From Amyloporia xantha (lineage: Eukaryota > Basidiomycota > Agaricomycetes > Polyporales > Adustoporiaceae): DNA of 64,000 nt. Below the pieces are notes generated by a model. That model was not told the DNA's origin. It worked only from the letters and a program-made list of their open reading frames with translations, and made no database searches. The stretch covers positions 558,001-622,000 of the forward strand of contig JAYKKR010000026.1 of assembly GCA_036971615.1 (NCBI GenBank). Reading direction: 5' to 3'. Of this stretch, positions 24,217-35,101 are shown piece after piece. Position 1 is the first letter of the stretch; the number at the start of each line of letters is the position of its first letter. Made by a program: the position numbers and the translations under genes.

Positions 24217-24354
24217 CAAGTCAATCCTTTAGCATTTTGCTATCTTCCCGTACTTACCTTCTCGTTTTCCCTCTCACCTAGCCATATTCAAGAGTCAGCC
24301 CCTTATCTCTTTGCTATCTCTTCGTACTTACCTTTTCGTTTTTGTTCTCCTTCC

Positions 24355-24755
24355 AGTGACTCGCGAAGACGAAAAAGAATTCCTCCGTGAGTCCATCGTC
24401 ATCGCTGAGCGAGACTGCGCCGGATCTCCCTCCCTCTCCCAAGAACATCGTAGCCATTCTCCCTCATTCGCCTCTCGGCGCCGACTCTCATTCTGATGCC
24501 TACTCCGACTACTATGGCTCCCCTCCAACCTATATACCACACGGGTAACCCCTGGCTGAGGCCCGGCGCGTGCCGAAGGAGGGTAGACCCATCTGCATCC
24601 ACCCCATCGCACCTGTGTGGCGAAAACTAGGTCGACAGGTCTACGAGTACTTTGTTTCTATTGGATTCAAGTGGACGAGCATTGACCCTGTCCGCTTCGC
24701 CGAGGTCGGAAAGGAAGCCGGTCCCCTGTTCCTTTGGGTGGGCGTGACCTATTCG
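24355..24755 (+). pseudogene. Fragment of an unnamed basidiomycete gene family
   Basis: The plus strand reads, with one frame break, EFLRESIVIAERDC, then SDAYSDYYGSPPTYIPHG, a stop, then APVWRKLGRQVYEYFVSIGF and DPVRFAEVGKEAGPLFLWVG. A DPVRFAE-x-GKEAGP-x-LWVGV pattern recurs in multicopy basidiomycete proteins of unknown function that I recall but cannot name. The match stops exactly where the 3'-flank repeat of FunK1 copy E begins (about 24750), so the gene was cut by that duplication. Confidence 0.45.
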
Positions 24756-25857
24756 TCTTCTTGCATCGTTATTCAAGTCGTAATCACCACTGAATAACTA
24801 CCTGCATAATTTAACGAGTTCTGAAATGTAGCTTTCGAGCTTTCGAGTGATTCATGTCGACAACAAGTACCAGAAACTTACCTCAAGCTGACGATCGTGT
24901 TCGATGTGGAAGAGTGTCACCAAAAGCTGTGCCTTCTACTCCAGCACACCTGGTGCTCGTTCATCGTCGGGGCAGTCAAAAGACAAGAGTGAGCGATAGA
25001 GGTGGCAGAAGTGAAAAAAGGAGCCCGTGCTGAGCCCACCATGACGGAGATATTTGACATTGGCTGCTTGACTGTACTAATTTGAGCAATCAGATGCAAA
25101 AAATGGGAGTGTAAGACGAAAGCTATCCCCAAGGAAGTGGTGAAACATAACAGGGATGTAAACTGCACATCACCTACTCGAGCCCGTCATAGCTACTAGG
25201 CTTGCTCGCAGATTACGGGTCCACGGCTATCAATCATATGTTTGGTGGACTGCACTTGAACTAGCTGCCCTGACCGATCGAGTAAATTGCGAAAATGCTG
25301 AGATAGATGTTATGAACTGGAAATACAGTATATAAAGTCCGAAGGAGTCCTCCAATTATCGTAGTTCTTGCCATCAAGACACTACGTACAGCCGAATAAC
25401 AGATAGATACGAAAATAGAACGCGAGACATGAACCATCGTCAAGACTGTCATGGTGCCAATTGAGCACCGAGGAGTCCTCTAGTATTTAGCTGGCGGCGA
25501 GGAAGCGCTAGAGGCCCTTCATGAGCCTGGTGGGGGCTGCACATTACCAGCTCGTAGGCAGCGGCTTTTAGACAGCCTCGTCACCAGTCTTCGACCTAGG
25601 TCGCTCGTGGCGGCATCGGGGAAGCGCATCGTTCTTCGACCAATCCAGAGCCATGGCTTGTACCGTCCGTCTCGACGGGTGAGTGTTGAATTCGAGACCT
25701 CGATCGAGACTTGAGATGCCTAGCTCCAAGTGGATGCGACATAGAGGTACAAGGGGAATGGTCTGATGCAAGTGATGGAATATAAGAGATGGCGGTAAAT
25801 AAGAATAAATACGAGGGCATCTTGGCGACTTGAAGAGCGCACGGGAGCCGAATTTGA
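24755..25857. repeat. 3'-flank repeat block of FunK1 copy E
   Basis: Homologous to 15230-16317 (direct) and 41437-42530 (inverted). It holds a short minus-strand open frame at 25168-24917 (MQFTSLLCFTTS) that has a counterpart in the copy G flank. Confidence 0.6.
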
Positions 25858-28602
25858 TCAGACCGCATCTAAAGAGGCTTTACTTCGCCCGGTTGCTCGC
25901 CTCGCTCGCTTTGACGGTGAAGTCTCCTCATCAGGATCAACACGGGTCCGTTTGCTACTGGATCGACTCCGAGGTGCTCCAGCTGTGTTGTTTCCGATGA
26001 GTGTCGCGCGCAGTATTTCATTTCTGGAGTCCGCGGAAGGCGCATTCCGCAGGGCCACCTCCATGGCCAGAAAACGCTTGAGGTTCTCTGCCTGGAAATG
26101 TGGGAGCGGTGGGATTTTGATGAGACCTGGCTCGCCAGGTCGGCCCTGTCCGCCAGCGGACAATATCTTCTCTCCCCGACGTTTGTTCGATGTGGCTCGA
26201 AGTCGAGCAACGGGTTGAGGTATCGCAGCATCGTCCACAGGCCAATCTTTACAGGCAAGAGCTTCATCGAACTTTGCGAGGACAGCCTCATAGGTAAGTG
26301 GAACCACCGGAGACCTGCCCATCCTGCAGTTTGATGAACAGAGTTCCCTGAATTCTCCCAAAAGGAACGAAAGTGGAGGGTTGCTTGGTACGGTGACTTG
26401 TCTATATGGCCACAACCAGCAGCGTTTCTGTCCGGAACATTGGTCTTCGTATTTAGGTGTGAAGAATGTTGTGTCTGCTATCCGTCCCTCAGGGTGGTCA
26501 TGCTCTGTGTGACGGAGCACAAGCCAAAATAGTAGCCAATAGAATGACTCCAGATCGTGACGGGCTTCGTGCATAGCAGTACCTTCCAGGATTTCAATCG
26601 CCATGAAATACAAGGTCCCCTAGAAATAACCCATCAGTGAGACTTCATGCATGCACCAAAATATACTCAGCGTACTGTCTGCGCTTTTGGTTTCTTCTCC
26701 GCAACGGGTGTCACGATCCTCATGGCATCCTCGCTGGAGGACCAGTCGGAACGACTGCGTTCGCCGTTCTCCGCGCAGTACGTTCTCACAATGTACGCTT
26801 CCCAACAATCACGGCTTATTTCAAGGTTGTTCGCCTGAAGAAAGTGTTTCCAGTTGAAACTGTAGTCAAAGTCACCGACGAAACCCTTGAACGGGGCATC
26901 CTCCGCAATCATCACATTGCCTTCGCTGATATCGCGATGTAGCACACCAGCCTTATAAGCCGCCCGATGCCCTGTGGCCAAGTTCCAATTAGATCCGATG
27001 GACTATCTGATGACATAACAAACGCTTACCTTTGATTGCATCCCGCAACGCCTCTACCAATTCTCGCGTGCTCCTGAAACGAGAAATGGGTCTTCCAACC
27101 GTTTTGAGCGCCAGTCGCGTGTGGCTCCGTTCATGATTTAGCATCGAAGGATTGTGGAGGCGGGCTGAGAGAGTCTGATGACAGACAGGCAAAGGAAGCG
27201 ATTGCTCGTCATCTGGATGCTGTATGTGAGAGCAACCACTGGCCGATGGATCAGGGCATTTGACATCCAGAGGTGATGCGTCAGATTGAATATCCGAGGA
27301 AGATTTGCACGAGGCTTGCCGATCAGTCTCGACTTCGCCGAAATCCACACCAGCGAGGAACTGGGCGACCCCGAACTGAAGGGCAGATTCGTCCAGCAGA
27401 TCACTGTGCTCCTCATCCAATTCTGATATGGATTCGTGGAGACCTGTGCGAAGCGTCGCATAGAAATCCAACTCGGACACGTGCGAGAGCAGCCTCCACG
27501 AATCCTTGACGATGATAGTAGTTCCATCAGTGCTACCTTCCGCTAATGCCTCCCATACCATGGACGCCCGGGAGAACAGACGCGGATTGATGTATTGCAG
27601 TCTGAAGGCAAAACATGTCACTGAGCGTCCAGCAGGGTCATCAATTGCCATCCATCGGCACACTCTGCGTTCCTCAGGAGTAAGAGGCCCCTTGCCACTC
27701 TTCATCAACAGATCTTCCGCCCATTGAATGTCCTCGTCGTCCGGCACTCGAACTGTTGGGTCTGCGCCGACCACGTTATTGGCCTCCATACAAGGGTTGA
27801 CGAAACGCTGAAGGAATCCCTGCATAATTGAAGGTTCGTCGACATAATTGAATGGCTCCGAAACAATAGCGGCACTGTGGTCAAATCGAAAGATCCTTGC
27901 GATAGACCCGTAGATGCCTACGACGAAGACGAATAATCGACTCTGCGAGACCAAAATGTTCCGCGCATGCTTCGACAGTCGAATAATCGTCTCTTCATGT
28001 TCAAGAGTAAGCTTTCCGACGGGATCATCCTCATCCCGCGGTAGCACGTCGAAAGCTAAGGCGATATTGCTCCAATCTGGTGACGATAAAGACGACGCTT
28101 CTTGACCGGGAAGGGAGACAATTACGGTAGGAGTGGATCTATGTTGCTCGTCATCGCACATCTTGTATGGGAGCTTGATAGAGTTGTTTCGGTTTATCAC
28201 GAAGGACAAACGCTTTGTATCGTGAAATTGGGCGACCAGTTTCTCGAGTCCAAGTACCTGGATCAATGTGAATTTAGCAGAATAGCAGCGATATTATTAT
28301 TGACTTACAAGTCGTGTGCAGAGGCCCGTATCGTCTTCCGGCGCCCATGTATAGTCGAAGATGCCCTTTTGTGGCAATGTGCAACATGACGGTCCAGCCT
28401 GGCTCGGGACGTATGCTTCGAGGTAATGGTTGGGGTGGGCGCAAAACACATTAATTTTGCAATCTATCTGGCTGACGAACACTGGTTCTTTCGCCTGGTC
28501 CTGTTGCGAAGTGGGATTCAAGTTGGACTCGGAGTGGCTGGACACCCTCCGAGATGTAGAGTTGAAGAGACTGTAGTAGGAGGATGAAGTAGTGCTTAAC
28601 AT
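25858..28602 (-). CDS. FunK1-type protein kinase, copy E (intact)
   Basis: Exons 28602-28309, 28257-27030, 26971-26676 and 26619-25858 sum to 2580 bases (859 residues, in frame). Start MLSTTSSSYYSLFNS; an upstream ATG at 28713 was rejected because it falls in the shared promoter motif. N-lobe KDSWR lysine, catalytic loop HRDISEGN, DFD, GTLYFMAIEIL, HEARHDLESFYW and a basic SKRTR/SKRARR tail are all present. It is the inverted partner of copy G. From intron 1 and late exon 1 through most of exon 2 I found no base difference between them, whereas both ends diverge. It shares the E-box promoter type with A, B, C and G. Probably an active nuclear kinase; substrate unknown. Confidence 0.9.
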
Positions 28603-28697
28603 AATGACAAACAGGCAGAGTATTTCAAGCAGCGGATAGTGAGTAGAGAAGGAAGCCTTGGATGTGGCGTGCCACAGTAACTTAGTAGTCGCGAAGG

Positions 28698-28713
28698 CAC
28701 GTGATCGTTCCAC
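28698..28713 (-). promoter_or_regulatory. Shared E-box motif upstream of FunK1 copy E
   Basis: CACGTGATCGTTCCAC, 96 bases above the copy E start. Confidence 0.55.
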
Positions 28714-29469
28714 TCGGCCTTCTGTGACGCATTGTGATAGATCGTTACGTCGGCCACACTTGAGTGATCGATCGATCCGCCGTCAGCGCCGCCTGGGTTG
28801 CGCAGCGGCGACACTTCCGCGAGGCCATGCGCTCTCACTTTTATACCGTATGCTTCCGGTACGAGCTATGCGCGGAGGCGACCACAATAGGATGTATGGG
28901 CTGTGGCCCGGCCCCAAGCGCGGCGAGGACGCCTGACGGTCAAAGCGACTCTGCGGGCGCCCAGTGGCCCTTCCCCTGCAGTTACATTTGTCACTTAGCG
29001 GACACGGTTCCATGCACAAATCGCCTAATAGACAGGGCGTTCTCATGGCACCTCATTTGTTGGGCTGACTCGGGCAATCAGGCGAACATGCCCCTACGAT
29101 TGAATCGTAGTCACAACTTCAACGCATGGAGTGCGAAAGAAAGGGAGCTGAAAGGGACAGGCTTGTCGGAGTCGATCTACGACGGTAGTGTACCAGTGTA
29201 CTACTAACAAGAAGCCAGCGGCCAACTTCAACAGGCGGAGTTCCACCCAGGTATATACATGGCGCATAAAATTGCGGTGGCAATGACACTACAGTGTTCG
29301 CATAGATAACGAGATAGGGATCAACTCGACAATATGTTGTTACACGAGTTTATGAGTATACAGAATCCAGGGAAACGAAGCGGAAGGAAGGATTCCTGGC
29401 TGGAACCTCATTCATGAACTTGTGCTCACAGGCACTTCCTACGAAGTGTGGGACATAGCACATTTCAGG
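28714..29469. other. Spacer between FunK1 copy E and fragment F'
   Basis: The right part (about 29270-29470) matches, inverted, the 3' flank of copy F at 37930-38140. The left part (28740-29210) is GC-rich and carries a 147-codon open frame at 28764-29207 with no recognisable motif, which I do not call a gene. Confidence 0.45.
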
Positions 29470-30045
29470 CGCACTGTAAGGAGGTCACTTTCGGACTCTT
29501 TTTGACGACGGATCATTTTCTTGATCATCAGCAGACCTTTTGCTCCCCGTGTTGGACTCCTCCCGGCGGACGTCGTCCGTCTGAGAATGGTAGGGCCTCC
29601 CCACTTTCCGGCGGTAGATTGCCCGGAAGAAGAGCCCTTCGGTTGCTAGACCGGAATGAATTGTTTATAAATAGCTGCTCCGGTTGGGCCGTGTTGGGTT
29701 CCCCGACTACTAATAACGACCTGACCGGTGGAAAGCCTGGTGATAGTCGGCGCAGAGAACGTGCTCTGCTCAGCTTTGCTGGGTAGTTTGAACGGAATAG
29801 CAGGATCATCGGTTGGCCAGTCTAGAGATGCAAGGCCGCATCAAACTGGGACAGAATGTCGGCGTGGGTGAGTAAAATTGGATTTTGCTCTGTTCGTCTG
29901 GTCTTCTCATTTTGACACTGGCAGTAGAGCTCTTGTAGATTAGCATGTAATTTCGTGAGAGGTCCATTACACTTTACCAAGAGTGTCTGCCTCGACAACC
30001 ACTCCGTTGTCGGTAGTAAACAATGCGAATATATTCAAGGATATT
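29470..30045 (-). pseudogene. C-terminal FunK1 fragment F'
   Basis: On the minus strand this matches copy F from about 37347 (CATTGTTTAC) to its stop, including DWPTDDPAIPF-type sequence, LPTGQVV-like sequence and QENDPSSKRVRK-like coding remnants. It has a deletion of about 25 bases near 30010, other indels and no exons 1-3. The 5' edge coincides with the inner breakpoint of the inverted duplication. Not functional. Confidence 0.75.
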
Positions 30046-31565
30046 TTGGTGTAGATCCCCATGTTCTGAAAGACAAGTCAACTGCTTGAGCTATTACGCG
30101 AGAAGATTGTATCGCACGACATCGCAATGGCAGACCTCGACAAATAAATGATTCTCAGGCAACGACTTGTGGCCCGGGGGCGAAGCTTGTGCTGATTGGG
30201 AACCAGTGATATCGAAATCGTAGCTTGTCCAGCATGACTGACCGCCTAGCGTCTGAACGCACAAGTCAGGATAATCACAAAATGATTATCATCCTTGAAG
30301 TGAAGCTTATCTACTTCGCAACCGAAGAAACTTTCAAAGCCTATCACATCGCAACCATTCAGCCCTTAAATGACAGGCTGGCAGCGCCACGGTCGCCCTG
30401 TGGTGCAACAGTTTCCCAGTATGTCAAGGAGCTTCAGTATACTGTTGGAACGGCCAGATGCAGAGAGACAAAAATAAAAATCAGCGGATGTCCTCCAGAA
30501 ATTTATCAGAAGCACACGAGGGAAGTTCTAATGCAAGTTCTCATTGTCCTTTCAGGCGGCGCATCGTAGTGTCTGTGAAACATCGCAAGCTGAAACATGG
30601 AAATATTTGAATGCAATAAGCACATCTCCAACGGATTTTGACCGAGCTTGAGGCGCCCGTTGAGCGCCCATCAAGCCGCGAGATTGGACTTCGAGCAAGA
30701 TCAGATTCACGCGTTTGTATAAGGCTCTCCTCAATGTTCCTCTCTCGCCCATGGCAGGTCGTGGGACTATTGAAGTGTAACAAAACCCGCACACGATGGA
30801 ATTTATAGCATGTGCATCATGACATATATCATATTGCAAATGCTACGCCTCGCCACTGCTTTTAAGAAATGATTACAATTCGATGCGCTGATGGTACAGA
30901 GCGCAGAGTGCCTGTCCACAAAATTTCACTGGAATGTAGTCAACACACGCGTGCGACAGGTCGACAGCAACCTTAAACGTGTGTGCTGACCTGATTCCAG
31001 GTATACATTGTCATCTATTCAAGGCTCTCGTCAGCCATCTCACAGTATGTGAACATAGGTTCGCTCACTACGCAGAACATACTGGTCAAAGTCGTGCCAA
31101 TCACTCAGACTGTATACAGGGTCTCCTACAGTCTCATCCGCGATGCCACATGGCAGCATGCAACTGGCTGCGCGACTGCTACAAATGAAGACTAACCCCA
31201 TTACAGTCCAAATTCAGGATGTGCACAAACTGAAGCTAGAGGGATATTAATAACGCCCAAGGTCAGTTTCCGCTTGACTATCAACCAGTAAGCGCAAAAG
31301 AGGCATCCGTCGGCAGGTAGCAGTTCGTGGTTATCACCTTATCCATGTTCATTGAAACTGGCCCAGAGGAGCTCCCAGATCCCCCCCCCCCTAGGGCTTT
31401 CATCACCGAACTGGAAGTTCATATTAGTCGGAGCCTCTATTATCAATATCCGATATAAATAGTCATATGTCTGGCGTGTCCACCGCATCTCGGGCGTACT
31501 ATAATGCCTACGGGCATTTAAATGTGATCATCCACGGTCTGCAAAAGCGATCCGTGACGAAGCCT
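30046..31565. other. Stretch with no supported gene; C11 run
   Basis: A 114-codon plus-strand open frame at 30225-30569 has no family motif and no splice support. A run of 11 cytosines lies at 31381-31391. Nothing else seen. Confidence 0.4.
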
Positions 31566-32937
31566 TCACTCCGGCTTGCTCTGCGCACGACCGGCTTCTA
31601 CTTCCTCGAGTGGAACCTGTTCGTATGCAAGTCCGTTCGCCTTTGCAGGCGGCAGTGACTCTACATGCTTGACCCACGTGTAGTATATCGATCCTAGTAG
31701 GATAATGGCTATCGCTGATGCTCGGCCACTGCGCGACGTGTTAGCTTCCACGTTCACGCAGTAAGGGGAGGCAGAACTTACGTTGTAATGATCTCGCTGA
31801 AGTACCATCTGCCCAACAGGGACACCGCAACGCCCCGTACGGCCGATGACACCATGTGGGTGATGGGCGACGTCACTTTGATAGACAACAGGCTTGCGAT
31901 GCTCATCAGGAAGCCGAATATACCCTACCACACGGAAAAAGCAGATCAACTTCATGCTCAGGCAAAAGATCATGCATCATGCTTACAGTAACGGCCGAGC
32001 CGATCATAAAGGTCGTCAGCGTGCTCATCTTGTCCAGCGGTTCCTTGTTCGGACCGAACAGAAGCTCGATCACTCCCGGGAGCTCACCGGCCACCACCAG
32101 AAGCGGGGCAAGGAGGATTGCACTAAGCAGATTGGTATACCAAGACAAATGCAGGGCACTGCCGTGTACGACATCCAGTGCCTTTTTGATCACGACCGAG
32201 TGGACGGCAGTGATGAGCGAGCTCACGACGCCAAAGGTGACACCGACGAGCGAGACGGGCGTGCCGTCGAGGAATACACCGACGAAGAAGCCAAACGTGA
32301 CGATAGAGCACGCGAGGAGTATCCGCAATGACGGCCGTGCGTGCAGGACAACGAAGGATGTGCCGACAGTGAAGGGGAGGACCATGCCTCGCGCGACTTG
32401 GTAGAATGAGGCATCGACGTACTTGAGTGTGTAGTTGCTGAAACTGCGTAGCGAGGCGGTAGGCGTGATTGAGCGACCAGGACGGACCAGCGGAGTGGCT
32501 TACCTGAGACCGACTACATTCAAGCCAACCATCGGTATGAGGCCCTTGCATACCTGCATGTCGAGCTTCAACGGCAGCTGCAGCAGGCCGACCATGTGCG
32601 CGAACAGGAAGAGCACGACGGCGATGAAGAGCTGGGCATCAAGGAAGAACAGAGGTACGTCTGTCTTGTTCAGCACCCATTTGTTCCTGTAGCCTGAAGG
32701 TTGTAAACGTAGCACTCGAGAAGACCGGAACGCGAACATACGCCATCACCATCTACAAAGTCGTCAATGCTTGACAGCAGGAACAGTAGACGTGAACATA
32801 CCGACAGTGCTGCGACCAGGTAGAAAAGCACCGTGCCAGTCTGTTGACCGACGATAGCACTGAATCAGTCGCGCTCCAGAAATACGAACAGTATAGCATA
32901 CCACCAGAGCCCTGGACGGCGCATTTTGAGGAGCCAT
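31566..32937 (-). CDS. GDP-fucose-transporter-like nucleotide-sugar transporter (SLC35C type)
   Basis: Seven exons, 32937-32902, 32840-32802, 32752-32742, 32686-32504, 32443-31987, 31924-31782 and 31728-31566, sum to 1032 bases (343 residues, in frame). The third exon is only 11 bases. The protein is hydrophobic throughout (about ten membrane segments) and reads NKWVLNKTDVPLFFLDAQL, VCKGLIPMVGLNVVGL, NYTLKYVDASFYQVARGM, GVTFGVVSSLITAVHSVVIK, TSPITHMVSSAVRG and IYYTWVKHVE. These fit the triose-phosphate-transporter/SLC35 fold and best the SLC35C1 GDP-fucose group; known members exchange GDP-sugar for GMP across the Golgi membrane. The substrate is inferred. The tail is short and Glu-rich, ending QSKPE. 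It lies inside the spacer between the two FunK1 inverted arms and is single-copy here. Confidence 0.8.
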
Positions 32938-34950
32938 GAGAATTGAGATCGAGCAGTACGGTCAGACGTGTCGTAAGGTCAGGTCTTTCTTTTGCGCTTT
33001 ATTAGATAGCACACGAGGGCCACCGCAGAGTAGATACTTCCTTCGCAGGCTCAGAATATCCGTATCTGACAATATGCCCCGCAGCAGATCTTGCAATGCA
33101 GTGAGCGCAAGAATTCCGGTCGTGGTCCGGCTATTCGTTAGTCACTGCACTGCTGAATCAAACTGAAGGATGAACAGGAGCAGTCTCAGTCAAAACGAAA
33201 GAATTGTGAGAGTGGAAGGACAAGTCCTCCGCCCGCTGCCCTCGTCACTGCCAAGACGGGGCGCTTATGGTTCGCCAATTCTAGCGCGCGCTATGATCAT
33301 GACTCTATACATATGACTTATACAGTACATCTTCGAATTCATTTTTTGTGTCCGTTGTCTAACTCATGTTTCAGTCCAGTCTTTCTCGTGCAAGCTATAA
33401 TTTTCTCTGCGAGGAAAGGGCGAAGGAGACTAGGCAAAATGGCACTGAAAGCATCCTCGCAAATGGATAGACTGTACCAGGAGAACACCAACCGAAGACG
33501 GTGACCGGATTCACTCATCAAGGTAGAGTGTTCTCCACGCTGAACGTTTTCTTGTGCCTGCATACGAATATATGCTATGACAAACCATACATATGACCAT
33601 CCTGTTGTTATCTGGTCAAGACAGACATGTCCGATTACAATGCATCCTCACCTCCTGAACTGCCGATACCCACATGTAGTATTTGCTTGCACATTCCTAT
33701 GCTCGTGCTTTAGTAGGAAACTGACAGATTTACTACAGCAGCATATACACGCATGTATCATGCTGTCCAGGGTAACGCCATCCACCCGATAGAAAGCTGA
33801 ATGCAAAAGAATAAGATGGGCGCGTACAGTCTGAGTTTATCCCTTTGCTGTCTGAGCTTGTTTGCTACTGCCTGCTTCTTGCGGCACGAACTACGGTCGC
33901 TAAAGGGCTTCCCTCCAGTGGCTCATCGAGACGTCTGACCTCACATAATAAGTACAGCTATGAATCCTTGCCGAACGCTCTTCATCGATTGCCTTACGAT
34001 GTTACCCATCCACCGACACTGGAAGCTGCGTCTACCGGGTCGCGGATACGTTGTATCACGATTTTCAGTTGCTACAGAGCAATCTGGATAGTGCATCCGA
34101 AAGCTGTCTAGGTAAGTCCCCGTCCTGGCTGTTGTACAATATTCTTACCGGCTCGAATTTTTCAGTGTCAGTAGGATAGTATGATGTTGCTTGACCAGCG
34201 AACGATGCAAACAAGGAGAATCTGAATGCGACACAGAGGACCGCACATAATACTCTCTCGTTTGCGAGCTTGCTACAGTAGCTTCGAAGAGTGCAAAGAG
34301 GGTCCGGCCGGTAATCCTGGTATGCCCATTCTCGATCAAAACACAGCTCATCTGACTGCAATTGTCAGACCCGGTATGACAGCTCCTTGGGCTCGTTGAG
34401 AGTATTCTGAAACAGTATGTACTCTTGAGCCACGGTCAGTTACAACCCATATCGAGCGGTACGGACACGTATACAGATAGATTGATCCTGTGTGGTACGT
34501 CAGAGCAGTCGATTCCACGGAAAGAGCTGATCTTGAATTGTCCTGTTGTGAACGGAGGCAGGAGAGACAGACCACCCAGCGATTTGCTTGGCTAGAGCCA
34601 AATCAACGGACAATGACAACGATTGTCTACTCCAGCGTGTCACGATAATCTGTTCACTCATGAAGCAGGTTGATCATAAATCCCACAGCCTCTCCACCGC
34701 TGTTGCTAACGATTGAATATGGGCATCTCTGAAACACCGAGCAGCCGACGCAGTTGCTGCCGGAGGATCTGAAGCTAGTCCCATCGCTTCTAGCTTTTTT
34801 GTTATGGAGCTTATATATCGTCAGGTGTGTGATTGATTCCGTGGCGTGATTAGCCTGTTGATGCCCAGGGCTTCTTCGCGGAAAATGCATTTATAATGCC
34901 CAAAGGTGGATGGCCCACTAGTGGGGCCGCAAGCTGACGAATTAGGCGCG
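32938..34950. other. About 2 kb with no supported gene
   Basis: Scattered open frames of 60-100 codons only, none with recognisable motifs, duplicates in the window or consistent splice joins. Nothing firm. Confidence 0.45.
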
Positions 34951-35009
34951 CTTGTTGTTGTACTCTGCATCTGTGGCTTCTGCCAAAACAAGCCGAGTCC
35001 GCCACAAGG

Positions 35010-35029
35010 GTGGCCTCGCATCCACATGC
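35010..35029 (+). promoter_or_regulatory. 20-base promoter block shared by FunK1 copies F and D
   Basis: GTGGCCTCGCATCCACATGC, 73-92 bases above the F start, one mismatch to the copy D block and at the same distance from the ATG. Confidence 0.5.
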
Positions 35030-35101
35030 TTTGACCCGAGCCACACTCCGTTTTCTTATAAAGCATGTCAGTTTTGGTTTCCCTCGTTTGTTCCCCTAAT
35101 C

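Larger units (their letters stand above)
24760..30045 (+). repeat. Inverted segmental duplication, left arm (E side)
   Basis: Contains, in minus-strand order, the FunK1 F' fragment, its intergenic region, copy E and the 3' block. The same order and relative orientation recur on the plus strand at about 37345-42530. Arms are about 5.2 kb, separated by about 7.3 kb. Outer and inner edges were judged by eye. Confidence 0.7.

Noticed and set aside
28764..29207. 147-codon plus-strand frame upstream of FunK1 copy E
   Set aside because: No motif, no counterpart in the inverted arm spacer at 37932-38528, and compositional bias (GC-rich).
30225..30569. 114-codon frame starting MSSMTDRLASERTS
   Set aside because: No recognisable domain or splice extension; not supported beyond being open.
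31381..31391. C11 run as a possible regulatory element
   Set aside because: Simple homopolymer with no associated gene start; likely slippage tract.
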